A DNA stretch of 32,203 nt, taken from positions 1-32,203 of the forward strand of contig JAEYYB010000064.1 of assembly GCA_023430975.1 (NCBI GenBank), in the 5' to 3' direction. Every line of letters begins with the position of its first letter. The stretch's first letter is position 1. The DNA comes from Bacillota bacterium (GTDB lineage: Bacteria > Bacillota > Clostridia > Acetivibrionales > DSM-2933). Position numbers and translations under genes: made by a program. Shown here one piece after another: positions 17,753 through 25,489 of this stretch. The notes beneath the pieces were generated by a model. That model did no database searches and was not told the DNA's origin. It saw only the letters and a program-made list of their open reading frames with translations.

Positions 17753-18027
17753 CACATAATGAGTTCATTGTAACGGATGTATTTTTTATTAAAAATATAA
17801 AGAAAGTTATTGCCGTCGAAAATGTTACAGTAGGTGAACTTAAGACTGGTGACAAAGTACTTATAACAGTTGAAAATAAGGAGTTTAAATATAAAATTAC
17901 AAAAGTTGAGAATATGAATAACCCAGAACCGTCGTTGCAAAAAAGGTGATAATAAGAAGTCACCATGCACAAGGTCAAATTCACAGTGGAATTTAAATCC
18001 GGTGTGACGGTAGATGTTAATGAATAA
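17749..18027 (+). pseudogene. EF-Tu domain-2-like barrel fragment with stops
   Basis: Without a start codon, this frame reads HNEFIVTDVFFIKNIKKVIA then VENVTVGELKTGDKVLITV, the pattern of an EF-Tu domain 2 beta barrel (F.V.DVF.I...... V..G....G..K.GD.V). It then hits three consecutive stops (17947-17955) and continues in frame MHKVKFTVEFKSGVTVDVNE to TAA 18025. The segment is a decayed gene tail, or a piece once fused to the SUFU-like protein. Confidence 0.6.
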
Positions 18028-18038
18028 ACAAAAAGATA

Positions 18039-18073
18039 AAGGCACTCTACGCATATTTGGCATAGGGTGCCTT
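18039..18073 (-). terminator. Terminator of the PTPS/QueD-like gene
   Basis: AAGGCAC (18039-18045) pairs with GTGCCTT (18067-18073), with further CTA/TAG and GC/GC pairs inside. On the minus strand the stem is followed by TTATCTTTTTG, so it most likely ends transcription of the gene stopping at 18124. It may work weakly from the other side. Confidence 0.65.
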
Positions 18074-18123
18074 GATTAGTTTCAGTTCAAGTTCCAAACT
18101 TGGAGTTTGTAATAGCTTCCAGA

Positions 18124-18687
18124 CTATTTTTTGTATCCACATTTAGGGCACATGCCATTTTCGTTTAACGCAATGCCGCATAACGGGCAGCGATCGATAT
18201 CCTTTTGGGGCTTGTACTCTTCAGTAGCTCCATTTACTCCGCTTGTAAACGTGAGCTTCACGATGTTGAGCTTATCCTTCAGTAAATCGTATACGATTTT
18301 AATCATGCCTTCAACAGTCATCGTTTCTTTTGTGACAACCAAACGACATTCTGGGTATGCTGTAGCGAGTTCTGTCTTAAAAGCAGGACCTTTTTGCTTA
18401 TTGGTCAGTGCACCGTCCTTGATGCCTTGTGCTTCGTAAACGCCAAGAATCGCAGGAAGCAGAGGATCGTCTTCCCTTAAAACCAGTGCATGGTCGAAGT
18501 TTTGTAAAACTTCCCAAGCGGTTTTCTTGATTTCATTACAAGGAAATACCATATTCACTCCCATGTTGACAGTATCTTCTACTTCAATCGTCAGTATTCC
18601 CGTATGTCCATGCAAATACTGTGCTTCGCCTTTGAACCCATAGAACCTATGTGCATACTGTAGGTCTATCGTAGTAAAACTTCTCAT
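18124..18687 (-). CDS. 6-pyruvoyl-tetrahydropterin synthase/QueD-like protein with zinc ribbon
   Basis: The 187-aa protein shows the T-fold pterin-synthase motifs: QYAHRFYGF with the first zinc histidine, LHGHTG with the other two, FDHALVL with the catalytic Asp-His pair, and a late TEEYK that could supply the pterin-anchoring Glu. QueD makes 6-carboxytetrahydropterin for queuosine; PTPS-III relatives feed folate synthesis. Here the canonical Cys (CxxxHGH) is replaced by Ala (GEAQYLHGH), so the reaction is uncertain. An added C-terminal four-Cys ribbon (CPLCG...CPKCG) is unusual. ATG 18687 is preferred over 18693 because GGAG (18695-18698) is properly spaced. No queC, queE or folate gene adjoins it. 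Confidence 0.8.
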   Translation of the reverse strand: MRSFTTIDLQYAHRFYGFKGEAQYLHGHTGILTIEVEDTVNMGVNMVFPCNEIKKTAWEVLQNFDHALVLREDDPLLPAILGVYEAQGIKDGALTNKQKGPAFKTELATAYPECRLVVTKETMTVEGMIKIVYDLLKDKLNIVKLTFTSGVNGATEEYKPQKDIDRCPLCGIALNENGMCPKCGYKK

Positions 18688-18712
18688 AACCATTCTCCTC
18701 TTATTATATATT

Positions 18713-18736
18713 TACGGGTGTTTCTTTGCTCCCGTA
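18713..18736 (-). promoter_or_regulatory. Hairpin in the leader of the PTPS/QueD-like gene
   Basis: TACGGG (18713-18718) and CCCGTA (18731-18736) form a 6-bp stem with a 12-base purine-rich loop on the minus strand, 25 bases before the start codon. The position suits a preQ1-type riboswitch, but I do not see the expected A-rich 3' tail or loop motif, so it is only a candidate structure. Confidence 0.25.
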
Positions 18737-18913
18737 TGCGCACATTGCAGATTTGTCGAGTTACCTGAACCATTCTTATCTTAATAAATCACTTATTACA
18801 TTCAAGGCAAATACCCCTGAAATTAATATTATGTCCGATAAACTCAAACCCATGAGTATCCTTAATGTTTTTATTAGAAAAATTAATACAAGTCACGATG
18901 GTTTCATTTGTTG

Positions 18914-19346
18914 CTATTGTTTTCGCCCGTATTTATCTTCTAAAAACTCGATAGTGGCATGCATTAGTCTTTCCAGTGCCTCTAAATTGATGTCGGACAG
19001 CCTTTTAACATAGATACACGCCTTCCCGATTGTATACTTTCCTAAGTCTTTCAGCAAATACTCATGCTCCGGGGTTTCCCATAAATACATATAATGAGAT
19101 TGCTGCCTTTCGCGGAGAAAAGGCCACAAGCGGCCAATCTCCTTCTTGTTTGCTGCGATCGGATTTGTAATGATAGCTTCCAAACCCTATCATCGAAGAG
19201 CCCCACATCTTGGGAGGATGTCCTGTGACCTTTTGCATTAGCTTCACAAGTTCATAACTATCCAAACGCTTTTGCTCGGTATTCACAAAGGTATTGATAA
19301 ATTCAAAAACATCTCCATCGTGCTGCTTCGTTTTTAATTCTGCCAT
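18914..19346 (-). pseudogene. DUF1801-family gene with a frameshift
   Basis: From ATG 19346 (AAAGGAGG upstream) the frame reads FEFINTFVNTEQKRLDSYEL, MWGSSMIGFGSYHYKSDRSK and WPLVAFSPRKAAISLYVFM, classic DUF1801 sequence, but ends at 19062. A second frame carries on with EHEYLLKDLGKYTIGKACIY and DINLEALERLMHATIEFLED to 18914. One indel near 19070-19090, close to a GGGG/CCC run, separates them. The intact protein (about 140 aa) has the usual family length. Function of the family is poorly defined. It could also be a sequencing error. Confidence 0.75.
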
Positions 19347-19403
19347 ATAAACACCTCCTTTATGTCCAAAATTTTTTAATATCTTTTTTGTTCTCTATGT
19401 TAC

Positions 19404-19506
19404 TATATGAAAAGTGTTAATGATCTTACATTTGTCAGAGCAAATAACGAACGCTTTTACGGGATTTGCGATAGACAAATGTAATAGATTTATCACTTTT
19501 AATATA
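19404..19506. repeat. MITE-like element, copy B (103 bp, complete)
   Basis: The element runs from TATATGAAAAGTG to CACTTTTAATATA with imperfect terminal inverted repeats of about 33 bases ending in TTACATTTGTC and GACAAATGTAA. The core AGAGCAAATAACGAACGC adds GCAAAT/ATTTGC pairing, so one strand folds into a long hairpin. Ends are TATA-rich, suggesting TA target sites. It lies 58 bases upstream of the DUF1801 start. Confidence 0.85.
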
Positions 19507-19557
19507 ATTCAAAATTTACATCCAACCTGACCACACAACCCCGGTAAATCAAAAAAT

Positions 19558-19628
19558 ATCTAAATCCGCCACTCACGAACACCTAACATCTACCCTGGCC
19601 ACTCACCAAACCATGACATCTAAATCAC
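19558..19628. repeat. Imperfect 30-bp tandem repeat
   Basis: CCACTCAC occurs at 19569 and 19599, and ATCTA at 19558, 19588 and 19618, giving a 30-base period over about 2.3 degenerate units. It lies in the 246-base gap between copy B and rlmD, which holds no recognisable gene. Confidence 0.5.
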
Positions 19629-19752
19629 TCTGTCACGCTCAAAATCATTTAATTGGACTTGTTTCCATGAAGCAATGTTTTCACGATATTTGCTCATCGA
19701 ACATTTTCTCTCAAACCTCGTAAATCCCTTATCTACTGGACTTTTCACAAAT

Positions 19753-21096
19753 TTACTTATCAGCCCTTGTTATCAATGTCACGCACTCAACATGTGCCGT
19801 ATGAGGGAACATATCCACCGGTTGAATAACCTTTACACCATATCCACTCTCCTTCAGATAATTCACATCGGCAGCCATGGTTGAAGGATTACATGATACA
19901 TATACTATCCTTGCAGGACTTATCCTGACGATTTCATCCAGCACTTCCTTCTTACATCCCTTCCTTGGCGGATCAACTATCACCACATCTATCCTGTCAT
20001 TAATTTGCCCAATAACATGCTCAACCCGCCCGCAAACAAACCTTGTATTTTTCACCCGGTTTATCTTCATATTGTTCTCTGCATCTTTCACTGCTTCCTC
20101 TATACTTTCTATTCCTATCACACTGCCGGCAACATCCGACAGATAAATTGATATGGTACCTGTTCCACAGTAAAGGTCCAAAACTGTTTCAATGCCAGTA
20201 AGCCCAGCAAATTCTCGGATTTTATCATATAAAACCTCTGTCTGCTTGGAATTTACCTGAAAAAAGGACAAAGGCGATATTTCAAAGTCATAACAGCCAA
20301 TGGAATCCATTATTTTTTCTTTACCAAATATAAGCTTGTTTTCCTCTCCCATAACCTGATTCGTATTCTTGTTATTATGGTTTATGTATATACTTTTTAT
20401 AGATGGAACCCTCTTAGTTATAACTTCAACCAGTTCTTCGCTGCTCGGAAGCTCCTCTAATGAAGTGACCAAGACCATCATAACCTCACCTGTCTTACGG
20501 CTCACTCTGGTTACTATATGACGAATTGGGGAAGCCATTACCTTTTTACTTTGCAGCATTTCATCCAGATAATCCCTTACAGCTTCTCTCACATCATTGC
20601 TATATTTTTGCTGTATTGAGCAAAATCTGATATCAGCAACCTGCCTTGTCCTTGTCTTGTAAAAGCCCAGCTTACATTTTCCCTCAGCATATTGGATGGG
20701 ATACTGTGCTTTGTTCCTGTAGTTCATTGTGTCCACTGAGCCTATGGTTTCCCTGACAACATCCGCATCAATCCCGGCAATCCGGGATACAGCCTCCTTT
20801 ACAATTCCTCTTTTAACTATGATCTGCTGATCATATGCAATAAACTGAAGTGAACATCCACCGCATTGATGGAAATATTGGCAAAACGGTATCACCCTAT
20901 CTCCTTTTGACTCTATAATCTCATAGAGCCTTGCTGCTGCATAGTCTGCCTCTATTTTAGTTATGGCACCCCTTACCTTTTCTCCCGGAAGCACTCCCTC
21001 AATAAATACCTTTATACCATCTGCCATTCCGATACCACAGCCATCCTGTGTCAGCCCAATAATATCAAAGGTGTACAAGTCTCCTATTATTAGCAT
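19753..21096 (-). CDS. rlmD: 23S rRNA (uracil-5-)-methyltransferase, RlmD/TrmA family
   Basis: The 447-aa enzyme has an N-terminal TRAM domain (YTFDIIGLTQDGCGIGM), the iron-sulfur cysteines CQYFHQCGGCSLQF, and the SAM-binding methyltransferase domain with DLYCGTGTISIYL, VDPPRKGC and the nucleophile motif YVSCNPSTMAADV. It methylates uridine C5 in 23S rRNA (U1939 in RlmD, U747 and U1939 in RlmCD); the target here is not resolved. ATG 21096 with GGAAGG (21104-21109) is preferred over the adjacent GTG at 21099. It starts 20 bases after the binding-protein gene on the same strand, so the two form a likely operon, bracketed by inverted MITE copies. Confidence 0.92.
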   Translation of the reverse strand: MLIIGDLYTFDIIGLTQDGCGIGMADGIKVFIEGVLPGEKVRGAITKIEADYAAARLYEIIESKGDRVIPFCQYFHQCGGCSLQFIAYDQQIIVKRGIVKEAVSRIAGIDADVVRETIGSVDTMNYRNKAQYPIQYAEGKCKLGFYKTRTRQVADIRFCSIQQKYSNDVREAVRDYLDEMLQSKKVMASPIRHIVTRVSRKTGEVMMVLVTSLEELPSSEELVEVITKRVPSIKSIYINHNNKNTNQVMGEENKLIFGKEKIMDSIGCYDFEISPLSFFQVNSKQTEVLYDKIREFAGLTGIETVLDLYCGTGTISIYLSDVAGSVIGIESIEEAVKDAENNMKINRVKNTRFVCGRVEHVIGQINDRIDVVIVDPPRKGCKKEVLDEIVRISPARIVYVSCNPSTMAADVNYLKESGYGVKVIQPVDMFPHTAHVECVTLITRADK

Positions 21097-21116
21097 CACT
21101 TAACCTTCCAAACTTA

Positions 21117-22544
21117 TTATTTGGTCATTGGAACAAAACCGCCCTTCTCAATCGCTTTTGTGCCATCCTCACTGAGAATCCAATCAAGCATCCTGTTCAC
21201 CGGACTATCCTGTGCCTCTCCCTCTCTTGTCACAGCATATAGCACCGCTGTGAAGGGATATTTTTTGCTTATTATATTCTCTTTGTTACACTCTATACCC
21301 TCAACTGATAAAAACTTTACACTTTCCTTCTTGTGCATTTCATTTGCAAAGTAATAAAAGGAATACCCTATTGAATCTTTTGAATTCTTATAATCCGCAA
21401 CTGCATCAATAAGTCCTCCCATGCTGTCGGGATTCTCCTCAGTAGGTGCCGCAGCAAGACTTTGGCCTTTCATTACCTTGTTTTCCATAAATGTCTGGCT
21501 TCCTGAGTTTTTCTCCCTCTGATAAGCCAGTATATCATTATCCTCTCCACCAACCTGCCTCCAGTTGGTAATTTTACCGGAGTATATATCTTGTATCTGC
21601 TTTACCGTCAGATTATTAACAGGGTTATCCTTGTTCACCAGGAAAATAAATGCGTCTCTTCCAATGGGAGTCTGCTTCATTTTAACTTTATTTTGTTCTG
21701 CCAATTTCAATTCTTCATCTGATGGACCTGCAACAAATATTATATCAGCTTTTTTCTCTATAAGCCTCACATATGCATCATGAGTTGTACTGAATGTTAG
21801 TGTATTAGCCTTTCTATTGCTTACACCAGCCAGTTCTTTTATGAGAACCTTGCCAAATGGAATGGCAGCAGTAGCACCATCAACCTTTGGGTATGTATAG
21901 GCAGTAAACATTGTAGATTTTGGAATTAGAACAGTTGCCAAGATACAAATTATTAGTATACCTGGAATTGCTGCAGCTGCCAGCTTTATCTTTTTTCTGC
22001 TGACATACCTTGTAATGTATTTTTCTGACCAAACTCCTATCAGGAATGCCATACATGGAATAAACACAGCTGCCAAATTTAAATAGACCAGAATTCCTGT
22101 ATTGGATAAATAATCCTCAAGTCCATTAATAATTAATACTCCCCACATTGCGTATAAATCATATAGAATCCAGACTAAATCATTTATGTTCTTAATTGAA
22201 CTTGAATAGCCGGTATACCATAAAAAAATACCCACAACAAATACAGGCAATACTATTATTACCTGTTTAATAAAGCTCTCTCCAATTTTCTTTGCCATAA
22301 TAAATCCCAAAATACCCAAAGGTAAATATACAACGAAACAGTATAATATACCAAAAAACGCCAAACCTGTATCACTTAGATTATCAAGTAACCCCACAGC
22401 ACTTGTATTTATCTTGTCTGCAACTGCTGTAATACTTAAAGGAGCAAAAAGCAAACATTCAAAAACAAAGTATGACAGTGCAAACATAAAACAAAGTGAT
22501 ATGGTGGACATTTTCTTTGTATTGCACTTTATTTGCTCATCCAT
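21117..22544 (-). CDS. Membrane-anchored PstS-like substrate-binding protein
   Basis: The 475-aa protein has an N-terminal half with about six hydrophobic segments (SLCFMFALSYFVFECLLFAP, FFGILYCFVVYLPLGILGFI, VIIVLPVFVVGIFLWYTGY, and others to about residue 220). The rest is a type-2 periplasmic binding domain: LTFSTTHDAYVRLIEKKADI, IFLVNKDNPVNNLTVKQIQD then IYSGKITNWRQVGG, the anion-loop-like REKNSGSQTFME, and IGYSFYYFANEM. This matches PstS-type phosphate-binding proteins but lacks a lipoprotein signal; the binding domain is tethered by the membrane region. Start ATG 22544 follows GGAGGCG. No pst permease or ATPase gene adjoins it, so it may sense rather than import its ligand. Confidence 0.85.
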   Translation of the reverse strand: MDEQIKCNTKKMSTISLCFMFALSYFVFECLLFAPLSITAVADKINTSAVGLLDNLSDTGLAFFGILYCFVVYLPLGILGFIMAKKIGESFIKQVIIVLPVFVVGIFLWYTGYSSSIKNINDLVWILYDLYAMWGVLIINGLEDYLSNTGILVYLNLAAVFIPCMAFLIGVWSEKYITRYVSRKKIKLAAAAIPGILIICILATVLIPKSTMFTAYTYPKVDGATAAIPFGKVLIKELAGVSNRKANTLTFSTTHDAYVRLIEKKADIIFVAGPSDEELKLAEQNKVKMKQTPIGRDAFIFLVNKDNPVNNLTVKQIQDIYSGKITNWRQVGGEDNDILAYQREKNSGSQTFMENKVMKGQSLAAAPTEENPDSMGGLIDAVADYKNSKDSIGYSFYYFANEMHKKESVKFLSVEGIECNKENIISKKYPFTAVLYAVTREGEAQDSPVNRMLDWILSEDGTKAIEKGGFVPMTK

Positions 22545-22567
22545 TTTTTCGCCTCCATAAATTTAGT

Positions 22568-22670
22568 TATATGAAAAGTGAATAATCTTTTACATTTGTC
22601 TATCGCAAATCCCGTAAAAGCGTTCGTTATTTGCTCTGACAAATGTAAGATTATTAACACTTTTCATATA
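22568..22670. repeat. MITE-like element, copy C (103 bp, inverted relative to copy B)
   Basis: Read in reverse, this is almost identical to copy B and has the same length, starting TATATGAAAAGTG and carrying the same AACGAACGCTTTTACGGG core. It ends 23 bases upstream of the binding-protein start; its outward end gives a possible -10 (TATAAC) for that gene. Confidence 0.85.
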
Positions 22671-22722
22671 TTAAAAGGGATATGTGACAGATAAATATAA
22701 GAGATTTATCACTTTTAATATA
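22667..22722. repeat. Short degenerate MITE abutting copy C
   Basis: Sharing TATA with copy C, a second pair of ends TATATTAAAAG and ATTTATCACTTTTAATATA encloses about 25 bases with a weak GACAGATAAATATAA match to the family. It is either an internally deleted element or an older copy into whose end copy C inserted. Confidence 0.6.
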
Positions 22723-22855
22723 ATGAATATATTTACATCCGATCTCCATTATATCAGACTATTTGTTTATATAAAAAGACAATCACATTTCCAAGTATGA
22801 TTAATATATTACTAATAGCAATAATTAGCAATAGTATCCCAAGGAGATTATTTTA

Positions 22856-22990
22856 ATGTTTATATCAGAAGATAAACAACACTGCCTTTTACTGGCAATC
22901 TCTTTAATTATATTCATACTGCTTGCTACAGGCTCAACAGGGCAATCAGAAATACCCGGATTACAAAATATAGCTCCAGTTATCATATAG
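22856..22990 (+). CDS. Very small membrane protein (44 aa)
   Basis: AAGGAGA (22841-22847) precedes ATG 22856. The product is MFISEDKQHCLLLAISLIIF then ILLATGSTGQSEIPGLQNIA, one hydrophobic helix with a short polar tail. Similar tiny one-helix proteins occur in clostridial sporulation and envelope loci, but I cannot name it. It is followed 26 bases later by another gene on the same strand, suggesting a two-gene operon. Confidence 0.55.
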   Translation: MFISEDKQHCLLLAISLIIFILLATGSTGQSEIPGLQNIAPVII

Positions 22991-23016
22991 GCAGAGTATA
23001 AAGGGGGGACATTCCT

Positions 23017-23346
23017 TTGTTTTCGCAAGATAATTTAAACAAGATCTTAAGGGATGTCATGGGTTGCATAAATAGAAATGTCCCTGGCAGCAATTCAGAT
23101 AAAAATAAAACAAATAATAGCTCTAATGGTAACAAAATAAACATTACACCTGTTCAAGCCCTGGTCATCGCAGGAATTATAGGAGGTGTATTGGAAGTTG
23201 ACTCGGTTTTGGTTGACAAGGATCAAGCTGTTCAAATAGTTTTAGCTGGATCTCTAAAGCAAAAGACAGAACTGGAGAAGATGTTTGATGAAATTGGCTC
23301 CATGCCTTTTGATGAAGTGTTAAAGGCAATGCTGGGAAGGCTGTAA
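23017..23346 (+). CDS. Hypothetical protein (109 aa), TTG start
   Basis: The frame opens at TTG 23017 with a strong AAGGGGGG (23001-23008). The N-terminal 45 residues are polar and Asn/Ser/Lys-rich. After this come a hydrophobic-helical stretch INITPVQALVIAGIIGGVLE and SVLVDKDQAVQIVLAGSLKQ, and a helical tail with FDEIGSMPFDEVLKAMLGRL. It does not look like a secreted protein and I do not recognise the family. Tight linkage to the 44-aa membrane protein suggests they work together. Confidence 0.65.
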   Translation: MFSQDNLNKILRDVMGCINRNVPGSNSDKNKTNNSSNGNKINITPVQALVIAGIIGGVLEVDSVLVDKDQAVQIVLAGSLKQKTELEKMFDEIGSMPFDEVLKAMLGRL

Positions 23347-23395
23347 GTTTGTTGACAAAATAAGCAATTTATGTAAGAATACATCATAAGCAAAA

Positions 23396-23555
23396 TGTTA
23401 TAAGGGACAAGCTCTCGAAGAAATGTTCTTAAGTCCAGGCTCTAATGCTATGGAAAAGCTTTAGAAAGGATGTAACTAACGAATTAAAAGAAACTACTGA
23501 CGAAAATGGAAATTATATCAACGCAAATGCCTTATTCGTTATTTCAAATAAGTAA
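23396..23555 (+). pseudogene. Unidentified frameshifted coding remnant
   Basis: One frame gives YKGQALEEMFLSPGSNAMEKL before a stop near 23464. Another then gives LWKSFRKDVTNELKETTDEN and GNYINANALFVISNK, ending at TAA 23553. Both look like protein and run in the same direction, which suggests an old frameshifted gene end, but I cannot identify it. A TTGACA at about 23352 could be a leftover -35. Confidence 0.3.
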
Positions 23556-23590
23556 AATAACTACTTCACTCTCAAGATTTACAACTTTAA

Positions 23591-25352
23591 ACCCGATATT
23601 TAATAAAGCAATCGTTATTATGCCCTGCTAAAGTATGGCAAATCATTGAAAAAAATGGCATACCCTTTGATGAAAAATTAGTATCCGACACAGAAAAAGA
23701 TGCATTAATAGACTCGGGTAGGATTGCTGCAACCAGATTATTGCAAAGCGGAGCAGCATTTACAGCAGTTTTTTGTGCTAATGATTTTATTGCAATCGGT
23801 GCTATGGAAACTTTTAAAGAATCTGGTATACGTATTCCGGAAGAAGTAGCTATTATCGGTTATGATGATGTATTATATGGTAAAAACTGCACCCCCCCAT
23901 TATCCAGCTTTCATCAAAATATAAAAACCCTTGGGTATACAAGTGCGAAAACTTTAATTAATATCTTGGGGAACAATGCTCCTGGAGATAAAATAATAAA
24001 TATAAAATCCCAACTTGTCATAAGGGAATCCTGCGGCTGCAATATAAAAACTGAAGAAGACCTAACCCACGAGAACCTGAAATTAAAGGACTCAATAATT
24101 AAATATATAGAGAACATGCTTTTTAAAAACTACAACTTAGGTGCCGAACTATTTTCATTAGACCTGGAAGGGATAAAGAAACTTATGCCCCAGATAGTCA
24201 GCAACTACTCCTGGCTATGTTTGGGCCTGTTCAGTGAAGATAATCCCAACAATGGCCAACTCACTATTGAACAGATATTAAATATTAATATGGAGCCGGT
24301 TCCCAGTCCAATTTCAGTCTGTCCAATTGAAGAGTTTCCAAACATCGCATAATACCAGATTTATACCCCCCATACCTGATGATATAATATGGGTAATTCC
24401 ATTGTCTACAATGACAAAGAACTGGGGTGCTATCTCATACATAAGCCCTTTTAATAATACCAGTACCCTTTACGCTTATGACATTTTCAGTACAATATTT
24501 AACCTTTTAGGTATTGCTCTTGATCGTGAGGTAGCCAGCAGAGAGTCCAAGGAAAACCTAATTGCCCTCCAGAAAACCCTGGACACCCTTCGTGAATCTC
24601 AGGAACAATTAATTCAGACGGAGAAAATGGCATCGCTTGTGGGTGTTGTATCAGGTATTGCACATGAAATAAATACCCCGATTGGAGTAAGTTTGACAGC
24701 TGCTTCTTTTCTCGAGCAAAGTACCAATAAAGTTATGAAACAATTTCAGGAGAATAAGCTAAACCATAAAGATTTTATGGGCTTTTTGGAAGCATGTGTT
24801 GAAACAAGTAAAATTCTTATGTCAAATCTGCAAAGGTCGTCAGGGCTGGTCAATAGGTTTAAAGAGATTGCTGTTAATCGTTCAACCCAGAATAAAGTTA
24901 AAATAAATCTTAAGAACTTTATAGATGATATATGGACCCTATTACCTCCAATAGTGACCAAGGATAATGCAAGCATAAACACAAACTGCCCCCATGACAT
25001 GTTTATAACGACTTATCCGGAGGGACTCATTCAAATCATAACCAGCCTTTTTGAAAACTCTATAGTCCATGCCTTTTCGGAAGGAAAAAATGGGAGTATC
25101 AACATTGATGTAAATTCAAACAATGGCCTATTATACATAGTATATTCAGATGATGGGATTGGAATAGAAAAAAATAATCTTTCCAAAATATTTGATCCGT
25201 TTTTTACAACAAATAGGGGGCTGGGTGGAATTGGTCTTGGATTAAACATTGTTTTTAATATAGTAACCCAGGAATTCGGAGGAATTATCAATTGCGAAAG
25301 CCAGGTTGGCAGTGGAACAGTATTTAATATAACAATTCCGCTCATTGATTAA
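23591..25352 (+). pseudogene. LacI-type binding domain fused to a histidine kinase (truncated and frameshifted)
   Basis: The first frame lacks a start and the front half of a LacI/ribose-binding-like domain. It picks up at WQIIEKNGIPFDEK and continues AAFTAVFCANDFIAIGAMET, GIRIPEEVAIIGYDDV and VIRESCGCN, typical of LacI-family sensor domains, with a linker ending at 24352. A second frame from about 24327 continues with a linker, a coiled coil (SRESKENLIALQKTLDTLRE), the H-box GIAHEINTPIGV, the N-box FENSIVHAFSEG, and the G boxes SDDGIGI and GGIGLGLNIV. The original was one soluble sugar-sensing kinase. Missing N-terminus plus a frameshift near 24330-24350 make it non-functional unless the kinase part is expressed alone. 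Confidence 0.8.
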
Positions 25353-25382
25353 AATTGTACCATAATCGGATAGACATAAAAT

Positions 25383-25445
25383 AAAATGATTTTACTGCAA
25401 CATGTCTAAAGTCACACAAATTTGTGATTGCAGTAAAATCATTTT
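25383..25445. terminator. Bidirectional terminator between the kinase and pectate lyase genes
   Basis: An 18-base perfect inverted repeat, TGATTTTACTGCAA-type arms at 25383-25400 and 25428-25445, flanks a smaller TCACA/TGTGA hairpin. The right arm runs into a TTTTTT tract and the left arm starts with AAAA, so it can stop transcription from both converging sides. Confidence 0.85.
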
Positions 25446-25489
25446 TTAATTTCCAGGGGTTTCCCATCAAGCTATCATATCATTAATCA

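Noticed and set aside
18694..18740. preQ1 riboswitch upstream of the QueD-like gene
   Set aside because: Only a simple hairpin is visible; the A-rich tail and conserved loop bases of preQ1-I are missing.
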